Below the pieces are notes generated by a model. It was not told the DNA's origin. It ran no database searches and saw nothing but the letters and a program-made list of their open reading frames with translations. Position numbers and translations under genes: made by a program. Shown here piece after piece: positions 1 through 7,686 of a stretch of 33,792 nucleotides of DNA. Position 1 is the first letter of the stretch. Each line of letters starts with the position of its first letter. Source of the DNA: a virus; the IMG/VR virus record IMGVR_UViG_3300036828_000373, positions 1 to 33,792 of that record. The stretch is one strand, 5' to 3'.

Positions 1-1
1 G

Positions 2-151
2 ATCATCGGCATCGCCTTGATATGGATTACTGTGCGGGTGGCGGGCAACGCATGGTTCACCGCTAAGAAAGCCCACACCGACAGTTTGCTGCGTGAACTT
101 GAAGATTCGGAAAGAAGGAAGGAAAGCAATGGCGAAAAACAGAAGCGATAG
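2..151 (+). CDS. C-terminal end of a small membrane protein (partial)
   Basis: The frame is open from the left edge to a TAG at 149-151, giving 49 residues. It begins with a hydrophobic stretch (IIGIALIWITVRVAGNAWF) that looks like a transmembrane segment, followed by a charged Glu/Lys/Arg-rich tail. The start lies outside the window. It overlaps the start of the ssDNA-binding protein gene by 23 bases, so the two are probably co-transcribed and translationally coupled. It resembles a short phage membrane protein, but no family or function can be assigned from this fragment. Confidence 0.55.
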   Translation: MIGIALIWITVRVAGNAWFTAKKAHTDSLLRELEDSERRKESNGEKQKR

Positions 152-1325
152 ACATGGAAACGGGCAGGGGGACCGCCCGCGCAACCAGGATCGCGGCGGC
201 GACCGCCGGGCAGCACCGAGCCGAGCAAGTAAACCGCGCCGCGAGTATTGGCGGCCTTCGGCCGACAGCACGCGGCGGCAGATGAGTCGTTCCCGTGCGG
301 GCGGCGGCGGCGAGCAGCCATTCAAGGGCATGATGTTCAAGCCAAAGAGTGGCGGCAACACCATCCGCATCCTGCCGCCGACGTGGCCCAACCCCGACCA
401 TTATGCCATGGAGGTCTGGGAGCACCGTTTCGTCGGCCCGGACGAGGGCAACTACGCATGCCTGCGCAAGATGAAGAACGAGGCATGCGCAATCTGTGAC
501 GCGGAGAAGGCAGCCCGCAGCCATGGCGATACCGACGAAGCCAAGGCTCTGAAAGTGCGGAAGCGCTGGGTCTGTTACATCCTCCACCGCGATGCCGACG
601 AACGGTCGGCGCGGGTCACGCCAATGATCTTCGACATGGATGTGTTCCGTGACGAGGAGATCGTCGGCCGCACCTGGAACCGGAGAGACGACAGCTCTCT
701 CCCCGTCAGCGACCCGCACGAAGGCTACGATCTCTACTTCCGCAAGACCGGCCAAGGCAAGGAAGGCACCCGCTACGGGAATTGGGAGTTCGATCGCGAT
801 CCATCGCCAATCTCGGACAATCCGAAAGTGATGAACCAAATCCTCACTTTCATCGAAGAAAACCCGCTCGATCAGGTTCTGTTGTTCCACGAGAACGAAT
901 ACCTGGAGAGCATGATATTCGGCACCGCCGAACGCAGCGACGACGACGACATCGGCACTGATCCTAAGCAGGACGAGGAAGACGAGCAGGACGAGGAACA
1001 GCAAGAGGAGGAAGAGCAAGAGGAGGAAGAGGAAGAACAGCAAGAGGAGGAACAGCAAGAGGAGGAACAGCAAGAGGAGGACGAGCAAGAGGAGGAACAG
1101 CAAGAAGCTTCGGAAGACGACGACGGCGAGCCGGATATTCGACAACAGAAACGCCGCCCAGAGCGCCAACAGGAACGCCGTCAGGAACGCCGAGAGCTGC
1201 GCAGCGATAACAAACGCGACCACGATGATCGCAGCAGCCGACGGGAGCGCCCTCCCTTTCGTGGTGAAGCGTCGTCTCGCCAACGCCCGCGACGCGGCGG
1301 CGGCCCAAACCGCTATCGCGACTAA
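129..1325 (+). CDS. Single-stranded DNA-binding protein, T4 gp32-like
   Basis: Predicted 398-aa protein that coats ssDNA during phage replication and recombination. The core (about residues 60-285) carries a gp32-type zinc site: H99, C111, C120 and C123 (CLRKMKNEACAIC), with spacing close to the His-Cys-Cys-Cys site of T4 gp32. The N-terminal 60 residues are basic and disordered-looking. The C-terminus has a long Glu/Gln/Asp tract (about 275-330), like the acidic tails of SSBs, but here it is followed by an Arg-rich tail of about 70 residues, which is unusual. I chose ATG 129 over GTG 93 because AAGGAAGGAAAG lies just upstream. It is followed by recombinase and SbcCD-like genes, which fits an SSB role. 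The acidic tract is encoded by repeats and could hide an indel (see the overlapping ORF at 1225). Confidence 0.85.
   Translation: MAKNRSDRHGNGQGDRPRNQDRGGDRRAAPSRASKPRREYWRPSADSTRRQMSRSRAGGGGEQPFKGMMFKPKSGGNTIRILPPTWPNPDHYAMEVWEHRFVGPDEGNYACLRKMKNEACAICDAEKAARSHGDTDEAKALKVRKRWVCYILHRDADERSARVTPMIFDMDVFRDEEIVGRTWNRRDDSSLPVSDPHEGYDLYFRKTGQGKEGTRYGNWEFDRDPSPISDNPKVMNQILTFIEENPLDQVLLFHENEYLESMIFGTAERSDDDDIGTDPKQDEEDEQDEEQQEEEEQEEEEEEQQEEEQQEEEQQEEDEQEEEQQEASEDDDGEPDIRQQKRRPERQQERRQERRELRSDNKRDHDDRSSRRERPPFRGEASSRQRPRRGGGPNRYRD
968..1106 (+). repeat. Purine-rich imperfect tandem repeat coding the acidic tract of the SSB
   Basis: The stretch is built from variants of a 15-base unit, CAAGAGGAGGAACAG, with near-perfect tandem copies at about 1040-1085. 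It encodes the Glu/Gln-rich part of the ssDNA-binding protein. Such repeats change length easily and are a likely place for assembly or natural indels. Confidence 0.85.
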
Positions 1326-1383
1326 GAACTTCCACGGCTGGCCGCCCCAGGTCTGGAACGGCACAAAGTGGGTCTATGTATGA
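1225..1383 (+). CDS. Possible overlapping ORF or frameshifted SSB tail, coupled to the recombinase
   Basis: In the +1 frame relative to the SSB, an ORF with ATG 1225 runs 52 codons to TGA 1381-1383. It ends in a Trp-rich segment (WPPQVWNGTKWVYV) that looks like a real protein terminus. The stop overlaps ATG 1380 of the recombinase as ATGA, the same junction used elsewhere in this operon. Third positions are about 79% G/C, higher than in the SSB frame over the same bases. This frame is open upstream to about 832, right through the repeat tract. It could be an overlapping gene, the product of ribosomal frameshifting in the repeat, or the true SSB C-terminus after an indel. No Shine-Dalgarno precedes ATG 1225, so independent initiation is doubtful. 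Confidence 0.35.
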   Translation: MIAAADGSALPFVVKRRLANARDAAAAQTAIATKNFHGWPPQVWNGTKWVYV

Positions 1384-2348
1384 CCGAACGCCGCCAACTC
1401 AAATCGGATCAGAGTGGTGGAGGTCAATACGGTTTCAAGCCCGACGAGGATGTGAATTTCTTCTCGTCGGGCTGCCGCACGCTTGATCTGGAGCTTGGCG
1501 GCGGCTGGGCCGAACAGCGGCCGTCCAATATTATCGGAGATTCCAGCACTGGAAAGACCCTGCTCGCTGTCGAAGCCGGGGTGAATTTCATCCGCAAGTA
1601 CCCGAAGGGCCACGTCCGCTACCGCGAGCGTGAAGCCGCCTTCTCCAGGTTCTACATCGCCAACAAGCTGGGAATGCCGCTTACTGGCTTCGACATCTCC
1701 GACAATGAACACCCATCAGCCACAATCGAGGATTTGTACGAGGAGCTGGAATACCGCGTGGAGAAGGCCAAGTCCCCCGAACTCATGGTGGTCGACTCGC
1801 TCGACGCTTATTCCACCCGCAAAGAATTGGCCCGCGCCATCGATAAGCAAGCTTACGCCACCGAGAAGGCCAAACAACTCTCGGCTCTGTTCCGCCGTAT
1901 CAACTGGGCCATGTCCGAGAAGCACATCACTCTCATGATTGTTTCTCAGGTGCGCGCCAATATCAGCGGGTTTGGACGTGAATGGGAGCGTAGCGGCGGC
2001 AGGGCTTTGCAATTTTACTGCTCGCAGGTTGTGGTGCTCAAGCCCGCTTGGCCGAATGGAAAAATCGTCAGAGCCCATAAGGAAATCAAGCGCGTGATCG
2101 GCATCAATGTTCAAGCTTATATAGATAAGAACAAGGTCGGAGCCGCCTACGGCACCGCTGAATTTCCGATCATCTTTGGCTATGGCATCGACGACGCATT
2201 GGCTTGCCGCAAGTATCTGCGAACAATGAAGGTGATTTCGGAGAAGGACAAGACCAAGCGCTCGCTGCAGCAGCTGCACCAGATGGTGGAGAAAACCTGG
2301 GTGCAGTTCGATCAGGTATTCAGCCCGAAAACGAAGAAATACGCATGA
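1380..2348 (+). CDS. RecA/UvsX-like recombinase
   Basis: Predicted 322-aa ATP-dependent strand-exchange protein. The Walker A motif is GDSSTGKT (residues 53-60). The conserved Glu region is YREREAAFSRFYIANKLGM (about 81-99). Walker B is ELMVVDSLDA (134-143). A QVRANISGFGREW segment matches the position of DNA-binding loop L2. Length fits the short phage UvsX/RecA group. An alternative start is GTG 1368; I favour ATG 1380 because it forms an ATGA junction with the upstream frame. It sits after the SSB and before a nuclease and the SbcD/SbcC pair, the usual T4-like recombination set. Family assignment is firm. Assignment as UvsX rather than a RadA/DnaB-like paralogue is inferred from size and context. 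Confidence 0.88.
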   Translation: MTERRQLKSDQSGGGQYGFKPDEDVNFFSSGCRTLDLELGGGWAEQRPSNIIGDSSTGKTLLAVEAGVNFIRKYPKGHVRYREREAAFSRFYIANKLGMPLTGFDISDNEHPSATIEDLYEELEYRVEKAKSPELMVVDSLDAYSTRKELARAIDKQAYATEKAKQLSALFRRINWAMSEKHITLMIVSQVRANISGFGREWERSGGRALQFYCSQVVVLKPAWPNGKIVRAHKEIKRVIGINVQAYIDKNKVGAAYGTAEFPIIFGYGIDDALACRKYLRTMKVISEKDKTKRSLQQLHQMVEKTWVQFDQVFSPKTKKYA

Positions 2349-2461
2349 GCAACACAGAAAGCGGGCACTTGGCAAAGCCAGGGAATGCTTTTATTCACGG
2401 CCACGCTGGGCGACTCACATTCGCAAAAATAGCTAAGGACAGAATCACCAATGGTAGTTAG
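2345..2461 (+). CDS. Small coupled ORF, 38 aa
   Basis: ATG 2345 overlaps the recombinase stop as ATGA, and the ORF ends 11 bases inside the next gene at TAG 2461. The product is 38 residues, starts MSNTESGHLAKPGNAFIHGH and is polar and basic, with no recognisable domain. The tight junctions on both sides argue for translation, and codon use is unremarkable. It may simply bridge the recombinase and the nuclease for coupling. I do not recognise the protein. Confidence 0.5.
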   Translation: MSNTESGHLAKPGNAFIHGHAGRLTFAKIAKDRITNGS

Positions 2462-2954
2462 CAAAGTCAAAGGAGGCTCTTTCGAACGCAAAATTTGCAA
2501 AGAGCTGTCCTTCTGGGTCAGCCATGGTGCCCACGCCGACCTGTTTTGGCGCAGCGCCATGAGCGGTGGGCGAGCGACGGTGCATGGCCGCGATGTGCGC
2601 CAGTGCGGCGACATCTGCTCCGTATCACCCGAAGGCCACACATTGACCGACATCTTCTTCATCGAATGCAAGCATACCAAGAACATGCAGCTGATCCGCT
2701 TCTTCACTGAAGCCAAGGGCGGTCCCAAGTCGCTGATGCGGTTCTGGATAGTCTGCTGCCGGGAGGCAGCGAAACACGGTAAATGGCCAATGCTGATCGC
2801 CAAGCAGAACGGGGTGGCGACCCTGATGGTGCTGCAAGAGAGCTGGGCGATGGCCACCAGAGTCCCAGTCAAGGGAATGCCCGATTGCTATGTCCATCTG
2901 TTCGATACGGTGATGGCCAGGAGGTTCAGCAAGGAACTCACAGGAACTCATTAG
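2451..2954 (+). CDS. PD-(D/E)XK-family nuclease, possible Holliday-junction or recombination nuclease
   Basis: The 167-aa product has the layout of a small PD-(D/E)XK nuclease: an N-terminal helix with E12 (GGSFERKICKELS), a central Asp in QCGDI (D54), and the E-x-K motif in FFIECKH (E72, K74). A Ser/Gly/Arg-rich segment (FWRSAMSGGRAT) lies between the first and second motifs, as in many phage resolvase-like nucleases. It is placed between the recombinase and SbcD-like genes, so a role in recombination intermediate processing is plausible. Specificity (Holliday junction, flap or restriction-like) cannot be told from sequence. The start overlaps the preceding small ORF. Confidence 0.7.
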   Translation: MVVSKVKGGSFERKICKELSFWVSHGAHADLFWRSAMSGGRATVHGRDVRQCGDICSVSPEGHTLTDIFFIECKHTKNMQLIRFFTEAKGGPKSLMRFWIVCCREAAKHGKWPMLIAKQNGVATLMVLQESWAMATRVPVKGMPDCYVHLFDTVMARRFSKELTGTH

Positions 2955-2959
2955 ATCAG

Positions 2960-3961
2960 ATGACCACGCTAATCACCGCTGATTTGCACTTCAGCCTGCT
3001 CCGGGTGAATGCCTACCGGAGCAAATTCGTCGATACGCTTCTCGACATGCTGGCCAAATACAAGGCCGACCACTTGCTTATCCTCGGCGACCTCTGTGAA
3101 CAAAAGGACGAGCATCCAGCCGAGCTGGTCAATCAAGTGGTCGAGCATATCTGGCGGCTGTCGCGGAAGCGAAAGGTCACGTTGTTGCGCGGCAACCACG
3201 ACTACCTGTCTCCCGACAGCCCGTTCTTCGCCTTCGTCGATCACATCGACAATGTGGCTTGGATCAACACCCCGACCAAGACTTGGAGCACTGGTCATGA
3301 CCACGTGTATTTTTATCTGCCGCACACCGACGACTACGAGCGCGACTGGGCCAATCTGCAATTCGACGATTGCGATTGGATATTCTGTCACCAGACGTTC
3401 GACGGCGTTGTCAGCGAGTCCGGAGCCGAGCTGCGCGGCATACCCACCAGAATCTTTCCTCTCGACGCGGGGGTGATCAGCGGCGACATTCACAAGCCGC
3501 AAGCTCTCGGCGTGGTCACCTACGTCGGAGCACCGTACACCATTCGTTTCGGCGATAGCTACATGCCGCGCGTGATCCTAATCGACAAGGACAAAATGTC
3601 CTCGATCCCATGTCCTGGCCCGCAGAAGCGGCTGCTGGAATGCACGGCAGGGGAAAAGCTGCCGCTCACCACCAAGCCGCAAATCCTCAAAGGCGACATC
3701 ATCAAGGTCCGTTGCAAGGTGAAGCAATTCGAGCCCGACAAGTGGTCGCGGTTCAAAGCTTCGGTATATGAATGGGGTGAGAAGCACGGATTCGTCATTC
3801 ACCAGATCACGCCGGTATTCGCTCGCGAGACAACCGTAGGCAAGCGGCAGTCCACGGCAGTACCCTCGGACCAGCAGGTCATGAGCGCCTACGGCAAGAA
3901 ACGGCAGGTCGCCGAAACGGTGATGAAGACCGGCTACTGGCTCATGGAGCACTCATCATGA
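2960..3961 (+). CDS. sbcD: SbcD-like (T4 gp47 / Mre11-type) metallophosphoesterase
   Basis: Predicted 333-aa nuclease subunit that pairs with the SbcC-like ATPase to process DNA ends. All calcineurin-like motifs are visible: D8-x-H10 (ITADLHF), GD at 43-44 (LGDLCE), GNHD at 78-81, H144 (IFCHQTF) and GDIHKP at 175-180, close to the usual GHxH. Start ATG 2960 follows AGGAACTC and lies six bases after the nuclease stop. The gene ends in an ATGA overlap with the next small ORF and is separated from the SbcC-like gene only by that ORF. Length matches gp47-type phage proteins. Confidence 0.9.
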   Translation: MTTLITADLHFSLLRVNAYRSKFVDTLLDMLAKYKADHLLILGDLCEQKDEHPAELVNQVVEHIWRLSRKRKVTLLRGNHDYLSPDSPFFAFVDHIDNVAWINTPTKTWSTGHDHVYFYLPHTDDYERDWANLQFDDCDWIFCHQTFDGVVSESGAELRGIPTRIFPLDAGVISGDIHKPQALGVVTYVGAPYTIRFGDSYMPRVILIDKDKMSSIPCPGPQKRLLECTAGEKLPLTTKPQILKGDIIKVRCKVKQFEPDKWSRFKASVYEWGEKHGFVIHQITPVFARETTVGKRQSTAVPSDQQVMSAYGKKRQVAETVMKTGYWLMEHSS

Positions 3962-4200
3962 CAATCAGGGTTGGGGATTTCGTTCGCTTCGGCGGACCGC
4001 CGTACAATATATTTCGCGTGAACCAGATTTACGAAACCAATATCGGCACCGAAACCGTTCACGGCGTCTACACCGAATTGGCTATCAAGGAATGCGAGCC
4101 TGTCTCAGCTGATTTCACAGAGAAAGCGATGTGCGAGGCACGCCAACGCTACTTGTCCTCTGCTCTCGGCAGAGAGCTGGAGCGGTGGAAGAAGCCCTAA
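3958..4200 (+). CDS. Small hypothetical protein between SbcD-like and SbcC-like genes
   Basis: This 80-aa ORF overlaps the SbcD-like stop (ATGA) and the SbcC-like start (TAATG), so it is almost certainly translated. The first 50 residues (start MTIRVGDFVRFGGPPYNIF) suggest a small beta-barrel of the SH3 or KOW kind, with a VGDFVRF opening. The C-terminal 30 residues look helical. I do not recognise the family. The position inside the sbcD-sbcC pair suggests a function linked to that nuclease complex, but this is only inference. Confidence 0.8.
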   Translation: MTIRVGDFVRFGGPPYNIFRVNQIYETNIGTETVHGVYTELAIKECEPVSADFTEKAMCEARQRYLSSALGRELERWKKP

Positions 4201-6005
4201 TGCAGCTCCAGTTCGACAAGCTGGAGATCGAGAACTTCGCGATGATCACCGAACGGGTGGTCATCGACTTCTCGCGGCATCCGGGGCTGTGCTTCGTCCG
4301 CGGCGTCAACAAGTACCGGCCGCGGCTCGGAGCCAACGAGTGCGGCAAGTCCACGCTGTTCGCGGCTATGTGCTGGGCGCTGTTCGGCCGCACCGTGGAC
4401 AACCAGCACGGCACCGACATCAAGCCATGGCGTAACGGCGGCACCACCGCCGTCACCGTCCGCCTGCGCACCGACCAGGACAAGCACGAGATCAAGCGCA
4501 CCGCCAACCCCAACAAGCTTACCCTCGACGGCGACGTGGCTGGGCAGGAGCAGATCGATCGCCTGCTCAGCCTCGAATTCAAGGTGTTCATCCAGACCAT
4601 CCTGCTCGGCCAGGGCCAGCCGTTGTTCTTCGACCTGAAACCGCGGGAGAAGATGCAGCTGTTCTCGGACGTGCTCGACCTCGATCGCTGGACCAGCCGA
4701 TCCGAGTACGCCGCGAAGCGGAGCGCCGACCTGGAACGCGACGCCACGGCCCTGGACGGCCGGATCGAAAGCTACAAGCTGACCTTGGACAATCTCGACG
4801 GGATGCTCGAAGACAACGAGAAGCGATCCCAGGAATGGGAGCAGACGCGGCAGGAAGACGAGAACGAAGCCAAGGACCAGATCGCCAAAGACAAGGAGCG
4901 GCAGCAGAAGCTGCAAGCGGTCGTGGACAAGGCCGAGCTGGCTTACGACGGCGCGTTGACCGAGCTGCGGGCGATCAACAAGCAAACCGAAGACGCCCGT
5001 CTACTCCACAGCGGAACAGAAATTAGCCGCGACCAGAGCGAGAGGATCATCTTCAGTCTGAGAAAAGAAATTGGGAACATCGGCGACACCTGTCCAACCT
5101 GCGGCCAATCGTTGAAAGGAACGGCATTACAGAAACACCGAGAAACCACACGCAAGAAGATCGCAGAAGAAAAGCAGAGGCTTGAAAAATTAGAACGCGC
5201 CGTTTCCAACGACGCAGCAGCCGTCAAGAAACTACAGCAGCAGCACGAAAGCTTCCAGAAGAAGGCGGACAATTTCGGTTCCGAGCTGCGCATCCAGCGC
5301 CCGGAGATCGCCGAACTCAAAGGCCGGATAGCAGCCGTTGAAGCGATCCTGAAGAAGGCACGCAATGAAGGTAACCCGTACCGCGCCCAGACCAAGACCA
5401 TGCACCGGGAGGTCGAGAAGACCGAAGCGGCTCTGGACAGCGCCGAAAACGAGAAGCAGAAGCTGCAAAACCGCATCGAGCGCACCAAGTTCTGGATCAA
5501 GGGCTTCAAGGACGTGCAGCTCTACCTGATCGAGGACGCCCTGGAGGAGTTGCAGATCATCACCAATGCCATGCTACCCGATGTCGGCCTCGATGACGAT
5601 TGGGAAATAAGATACGCCATCGAGCGTGAGACCCTGTCCGGTTCGGTACAGCGCGGCTTGAACGTCAACATCATCTCGCCCGACAATAAAGCCCCGGTAC
5701 GGTGGGAATGCTGGTCCGGTGGTGTGAAGCAGCGCCTGCGCGTGGTCGGAGCCTTGGCGCTCTCGGAGGTGCTGCTGTCGCGCGCTGGGGTGACTCCCGA
5801 CCTGGAGATACTGGACGAACCGACACGATCCCTGTCGAGCGAGGGGTCGCAAGACCTCTGCCAGTTCCTGGCCGATCGCGCCCAGCAACTCGGACGGCGG
5901 ATCATGTATATCGATCATTTAGCTATAGAGTCAGATGCTTTCTCCTCGGTCCTGACGGTCACCCGCGGCAAGGATCGAAAGGTCTCCACCCGCCTCAGCG
6001 GGTGA
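4200..6005 (+). CDS. sbcC: SbcC-like (T4 gp46 / Rad50-type) ATPase with zinc hook
   Basis: Predicted 601-aa SMC-like ATPase partner of the SbcD-like nuclease. Walker A is GANECGKST at about residues 43-51. Long coiled coils flank a zinc-hook CPTCG at about 297-301. The ABC signature is WSGGVKQRL at about 503-511. Walker B is LEILDEPT (about 535-542), followed by a D-loop-like SLSSEG and a switch His in MYIDHLA. Size matches phage gp46 rather than the much longer bacterial SbcC. ATG 4200 overlaps the previous stop. The middle of the gene (about 4990-5230) is visibly richer in A than its flanks, perhaps a recombined segment of the coiled coil. It is the last gene of the recombination operon. 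Confidence 0.92.
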   Translation: MQLQFDKLEIENFAMITERVVIDFSRHPGLCFVRGVNKYRPRLGANECGKSTLFAAMCWALFGRTVDNQHGTDIKPWRNGGTTAVTVRLRTDQDKHEIKRTANPNKLTLDGDVAGQEQIDRLLSLEFKVFIQTILLGQGQPLFFDLKPREKMQLFSDVLDLDRWTSRSEYAAKRSADLERDATALDGRIESYKLTLDNLDGMLEDNEKRSQEWEQTRQEDENEAKDQIAKDKERQQKLQAVVDKAELAYDGALTELRAINKQTEDARLLHSGTEISRDQSERIIFSLRKEIGNIGDTCPTCGQSLKGTALQKHRETTRKKIAEEKQRLEKLERAVSNDAAAVKKLQQQHESFQKKADNFGSELRIQRPEIAELKGRIAAVEAILKKARNEGNPYRAQTKTMHREVEKTEAALDSAENEKQKLQNRIERTKFWIKGFKDVQLYLIEDALEELQIITNAMLPDVGLDDDWEIRYAIERETLSGSVQRGLNVNIISPDNKAPVRWECWSGGVKQRLRVVGALALSEVLLSRAGVTPDLEILDEPTRSLSSEGSQDLCQFLADRAQQLGRRIMYIDHLAIESDAFSSVLTVTRGKDRKVSTRLSG

Positions 6006-6060
6006 CGATCATCGCCCTAAATGGCCCATTACCGGCGACGATCGGCAACCGGGCCTAGAC

Positions 6061-6084
6061 CCCCTGGTTTGAGGGGCCGTTTTT
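6061..6084 (+). terminator. Weak intrinsic terminator after the SbcC-like gene
   Basis: CCCCT and AGGGG pair across a GGTTTG loop and are followed by CCGTTTTT. The stem is only 5 bp, so efficiency is uncertain, but the position about 55 bases after the operon's last stop codon is right. Confidence 0.45.
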
Positions 6085-6360
6085 CGCCCTTCCCAGAGGC
6101 CCGTAGATGGTCGCTGGGGCGTTCCCTGAAGAAGGCCGCTACCCCTACCCCCGAAGGGGGCCAAAACCCCTCAGTTGTCCCCCTTGGGCCTTTAAGCGGG
6201 TATCCGGGAAAAACTCCAAGAAGATCAAGGGGTTGACTAACGGGGCCAGGACAACCGTGTCACCCCGGCTGACTGCCCGGCTAGTTCCATGCTGTAATTC
6301 TGCACGTCCGGCCCCCGCCCGGGACCCCCAGAATGAGGCTGTAACAAATCGTGATCTAAT

Positions 6361-6444
6361 TATAGCTACAAGCCCCTATCCAGGTACTGATTTACGCGAA
6401 AAACAGCCACTATAGCTACAAAAACACTTGACTTTATAGCTACA
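6361..6444 (+). repeat. Three direct copies of TATAGCTACA (iteron or operator candidates)
   Basis: Exact copies lie at 6361-6370, 6411-6420 and 6435-6444, spaced 50 and 24 bases apart. Each contains the palindrome TAGCTA. The surrounding sequence is AT-rich. The third copy falls inside the spacer of a promoter candidate, which suggests repressor or activator binding. Replication iterons are the alternative. Confidence 0.6.
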
Positions 6445-6456
6445 TAGGTTTACATT
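6428..6456 (+). promoter_or_regulatory. Sigma-70-type promoter candidate for the early array
   Basis: TTGACT (6428-6433) and TACATT (6451-6456) are separated by exactly 17 bases, and the third TATAGCTACA repeat lies within that spacer. It points rightward towards the early genes. The -10 box matches consensus at only four of six positions. Confidence 0.5.
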
Positions 6457-6928
6457 ACTAACTGTTGGAAACACGGGGTACAAACCCTGAAAAAATTATT
6501 TATCGGTTTGACCCCAAAAGTTCTGACGGACTGTTTTACAAAAAGTGAGAATTTGTGGAGCGGGAAGGAAAGTCGGACCCGCACCGAGGCGACAAAAGAT
6601 AGTAAATGAGTTTAGTCGGCCAACACAGATTCTCCGTATAGGGCGACCTTTAGGGAAGGGTGCGGACAGGCACCAAAGGCAGATGAGCAGAATGCCATTG
6701 TCCAGCACGGGACGATCCGGTGATTATGGCCCTCACAACGTCATTTGATATGGCGCAGGGCCAATATGGAGAGGGAGAGCCTCTCCGGTGAATGTCTGCC
6801 GTCGAACTACGGGTGTGACCATTCGATCGGCTATTCCGGGAAACCCCCGTGTCCTCACAAAACTCTTCTCCTAAAGAAGGAGAGTGGAGGGAGGGAGTGG
6901 CTTCGCGCCGCTACTTCTTTCCACTTAG

Positions 6929-6990
6929 CTCTCAAAGGATCACCGCCACGAGGTGAGAGTGGAAACGTCCTTCAGGACGGCCAACGATCC
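6929..6990 (+). promoter_or_regulatory. Structured leader 1, class A (pseudoknot)
   Basis: P1 pairs CTCTCA (6929-6934) with TGAGAG (6954-6959). P2 is CGTCC-ttca-GGACG (6966-6979). The P1 loop strand GGATC (6937-6941) is complementary to GATCC (6986-6990), which abuts the Shine-Dalgarno of the next gene. The conserved loop text is ACCGCCACGAGG and the linker is TGGAAAC. Confidence 0.7.
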
Positions 6991-7007
6991 ATAGAAGGAG
7001 AGAGAAA

Positions 7008-7208
7008 ATGGCGAAAAGCGGATACAAACGGCCGAAACCCGTTTTGATCCCCGTCGATAGCGACGAGTTCAGAGAAGCTCGGCGCAAGTTCTACGCTCGC
7101 GGCGTCTTGGTTGCGGCCATAGAAGGCCGAATACAAGACGCTCACGATCTGGCCAAGGAATGTTCAATCCTTGACCTTGTCGAGGCGAAGAAAGAGTTCA
7201 CGAAATGA
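7008..7208 (+). CDS. Early small protein, 66 aa
   Basis: First gene of the early array. ATG 7008 follows AGAAGGAGAGAGAAA, the shared array Shine-Dalgarno, and the class A leader. The product starts MAKSGYKRPKPVLIPVD, with a basic N-terminus followed by two predicted amphipathic helices and a mixed-charge end (LVEAKKEFTK). No signal peptide, membrane segment or known motif is visible. I do not recognise the family. Small basic proteins first expressed after infection often target host machinery, but nothing here shows that directly. Confidence 0.75.
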   Translation: MAKSGYKRPKPVLIPVDSDEFREARRKFYARGVLVAAIEGRIQDAHDLAKECSILDLVEAKKEFTK

Positions 7209-7228
7209 TTGGGGGCGTAAGCCCCTTG

Positions 7229-7293
7229 CTGACACGATCCACCTCCATGCGGTGTCAGTGGAAACTATGCCGATCGGCGTAGGCCAACGGATC
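7229..7293 (+). promoter_or_regulatory. Structured leader 2, class A (pseudoknot)
   Basis: P1 is CTGACAC (7229-7235) with GTGTCAG (7252-7258). P2 is CTATGCC-gatc-GGCGTAG (7265-7282). The loop strand GATCC (7236-7240) pairs with GGATC (7289-7293). Compared with leader 1 the two pseudoknot strands have swapped sequence. A GC hairpin (GGGGGC-gtaa-GCCCC, 7211-7225) precedes it. Confidence 0.75.
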
Positions 7294-7309
7294 ACAAAGG
7301 AGAGATACC

Positions 7310-7576
7310 ATGAAGAACGGAACCAAGCGCGTTTTGTGCTGGGGCGTGATCGGAGCAGCTTGCTGCGACATAGTCGAAGGCAAAGGCCCGATCGACAGTC
7401 TCGGAGTGGCTACTGGAGACGCAAAAGACTTGGCGGTTTACACCGCCAAAGGCGTCTACAACGGAGCCGCTGCGGCGGGGCGCAAAGTCGCCAACGCCAG
7501 CAACTTCGTCATCGACAAGGTCTTGTCGAGGGAGCCGAAGCGCCACCAGAAGCCACAGCTCAAAAGCGTTTCGTAA
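7310..7576 (+). CDS. Early small protein, 88 aa, with hydrophobic N-terminus
   Basis: ATG 7310 follows AAAGGAGAGATACC. After MKNGTKR comes a hydrophobic, Cys-containing stretch (VLCWGVIGAACCDIVEG) that could insert in or lie against a membrane, then a Gly/Ala-rich middle and a basic Lys/Arg tail. The hydrophobic part is short and contains Gly and Cys, so a membrane location is uncertain. No domain is recognised. It sits between two class A leaders as a single-gene cassette. Confidence 0.72.
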   Translation: MKNGTKRVLCWGVIGAACCDIVEGKGPIDSLGVATGDAKDLAVYTAKGVYNGAAAAGRKVANASNFVIDKVLSREPKRHQKPQLKSVS

Positions 7577-7598
7577 CCAAGGCCCCTGCGGGGGCCAG

Positions 7599-7664
7599 CC
7601 TTCAAAGGATCAACCGCTACGAGGTGAAGGTAGAAACGTCTCATTTCGAGACGGCCAATGATCC
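7599..7664 (+). promoter_or_regulatory. Structured leader 3, class A (pseudoknot)
   Basis: P1 is CCTTCA (7599-7604) with TGAAGG (7625-7630). P2 is CGTCTC-atttc-GAGACG (7637-7653). The loop strand GGATC (7607-7611) pairs with GATCC (7660-7664). The preceding hairpin GGCCCC-tgcg-GGGGCC lies at 7581-7596. Confidence 0.75.
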
Positions 7665-7686
7665 ACAAAGGAGAGAGAGAGAGACA

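Larger units (their letters stand above)
6006..7007. other. Non-coding region between the recombination operon and the early array
   Basis: About 1 kb with no convincing gene. The first 350 bases contain many short G and C runs and small hairpins (for example CCCCCGAAGGGGG near 6142-6162). The middle, 6350-6540, is AT-rich, with three TATAGCTACA copies and a promoter candidate. Bases 6769-7007 carry small hairpins and the first class A leader. ORFs here lack Shine-Dalgarno sites or overlap the leader. The AT-rich, repeat-bearing section is the best candidate in the window for an origin or operator region. Confidence 0.6.

Noticed and set aside
63-1364. 433-aa ORF on the minus strand opposite the SSB gene
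   Set aside because: It exists only because the repeat tract and GC-rich codons of the SSB contain few reverse stops. Its Leu/Val runs mirror the Glu/Gln repeat, and the plus strand has the zinc motif and a good ribosome site.
6545-6748. 67-aa ORF in the 1-kb non-coding region
   Set aside because: There is no ribosome site, and the composition is Arg/Gly-rich as expected by chance in GC-rich DNA.
6745-7047. 100-aa ORF before the first early gene
   Set aside because: It runs through the class A leader and into the 7008 gene in another frame, has no array Shine-Dalgarno, and its protein is low in coding character.
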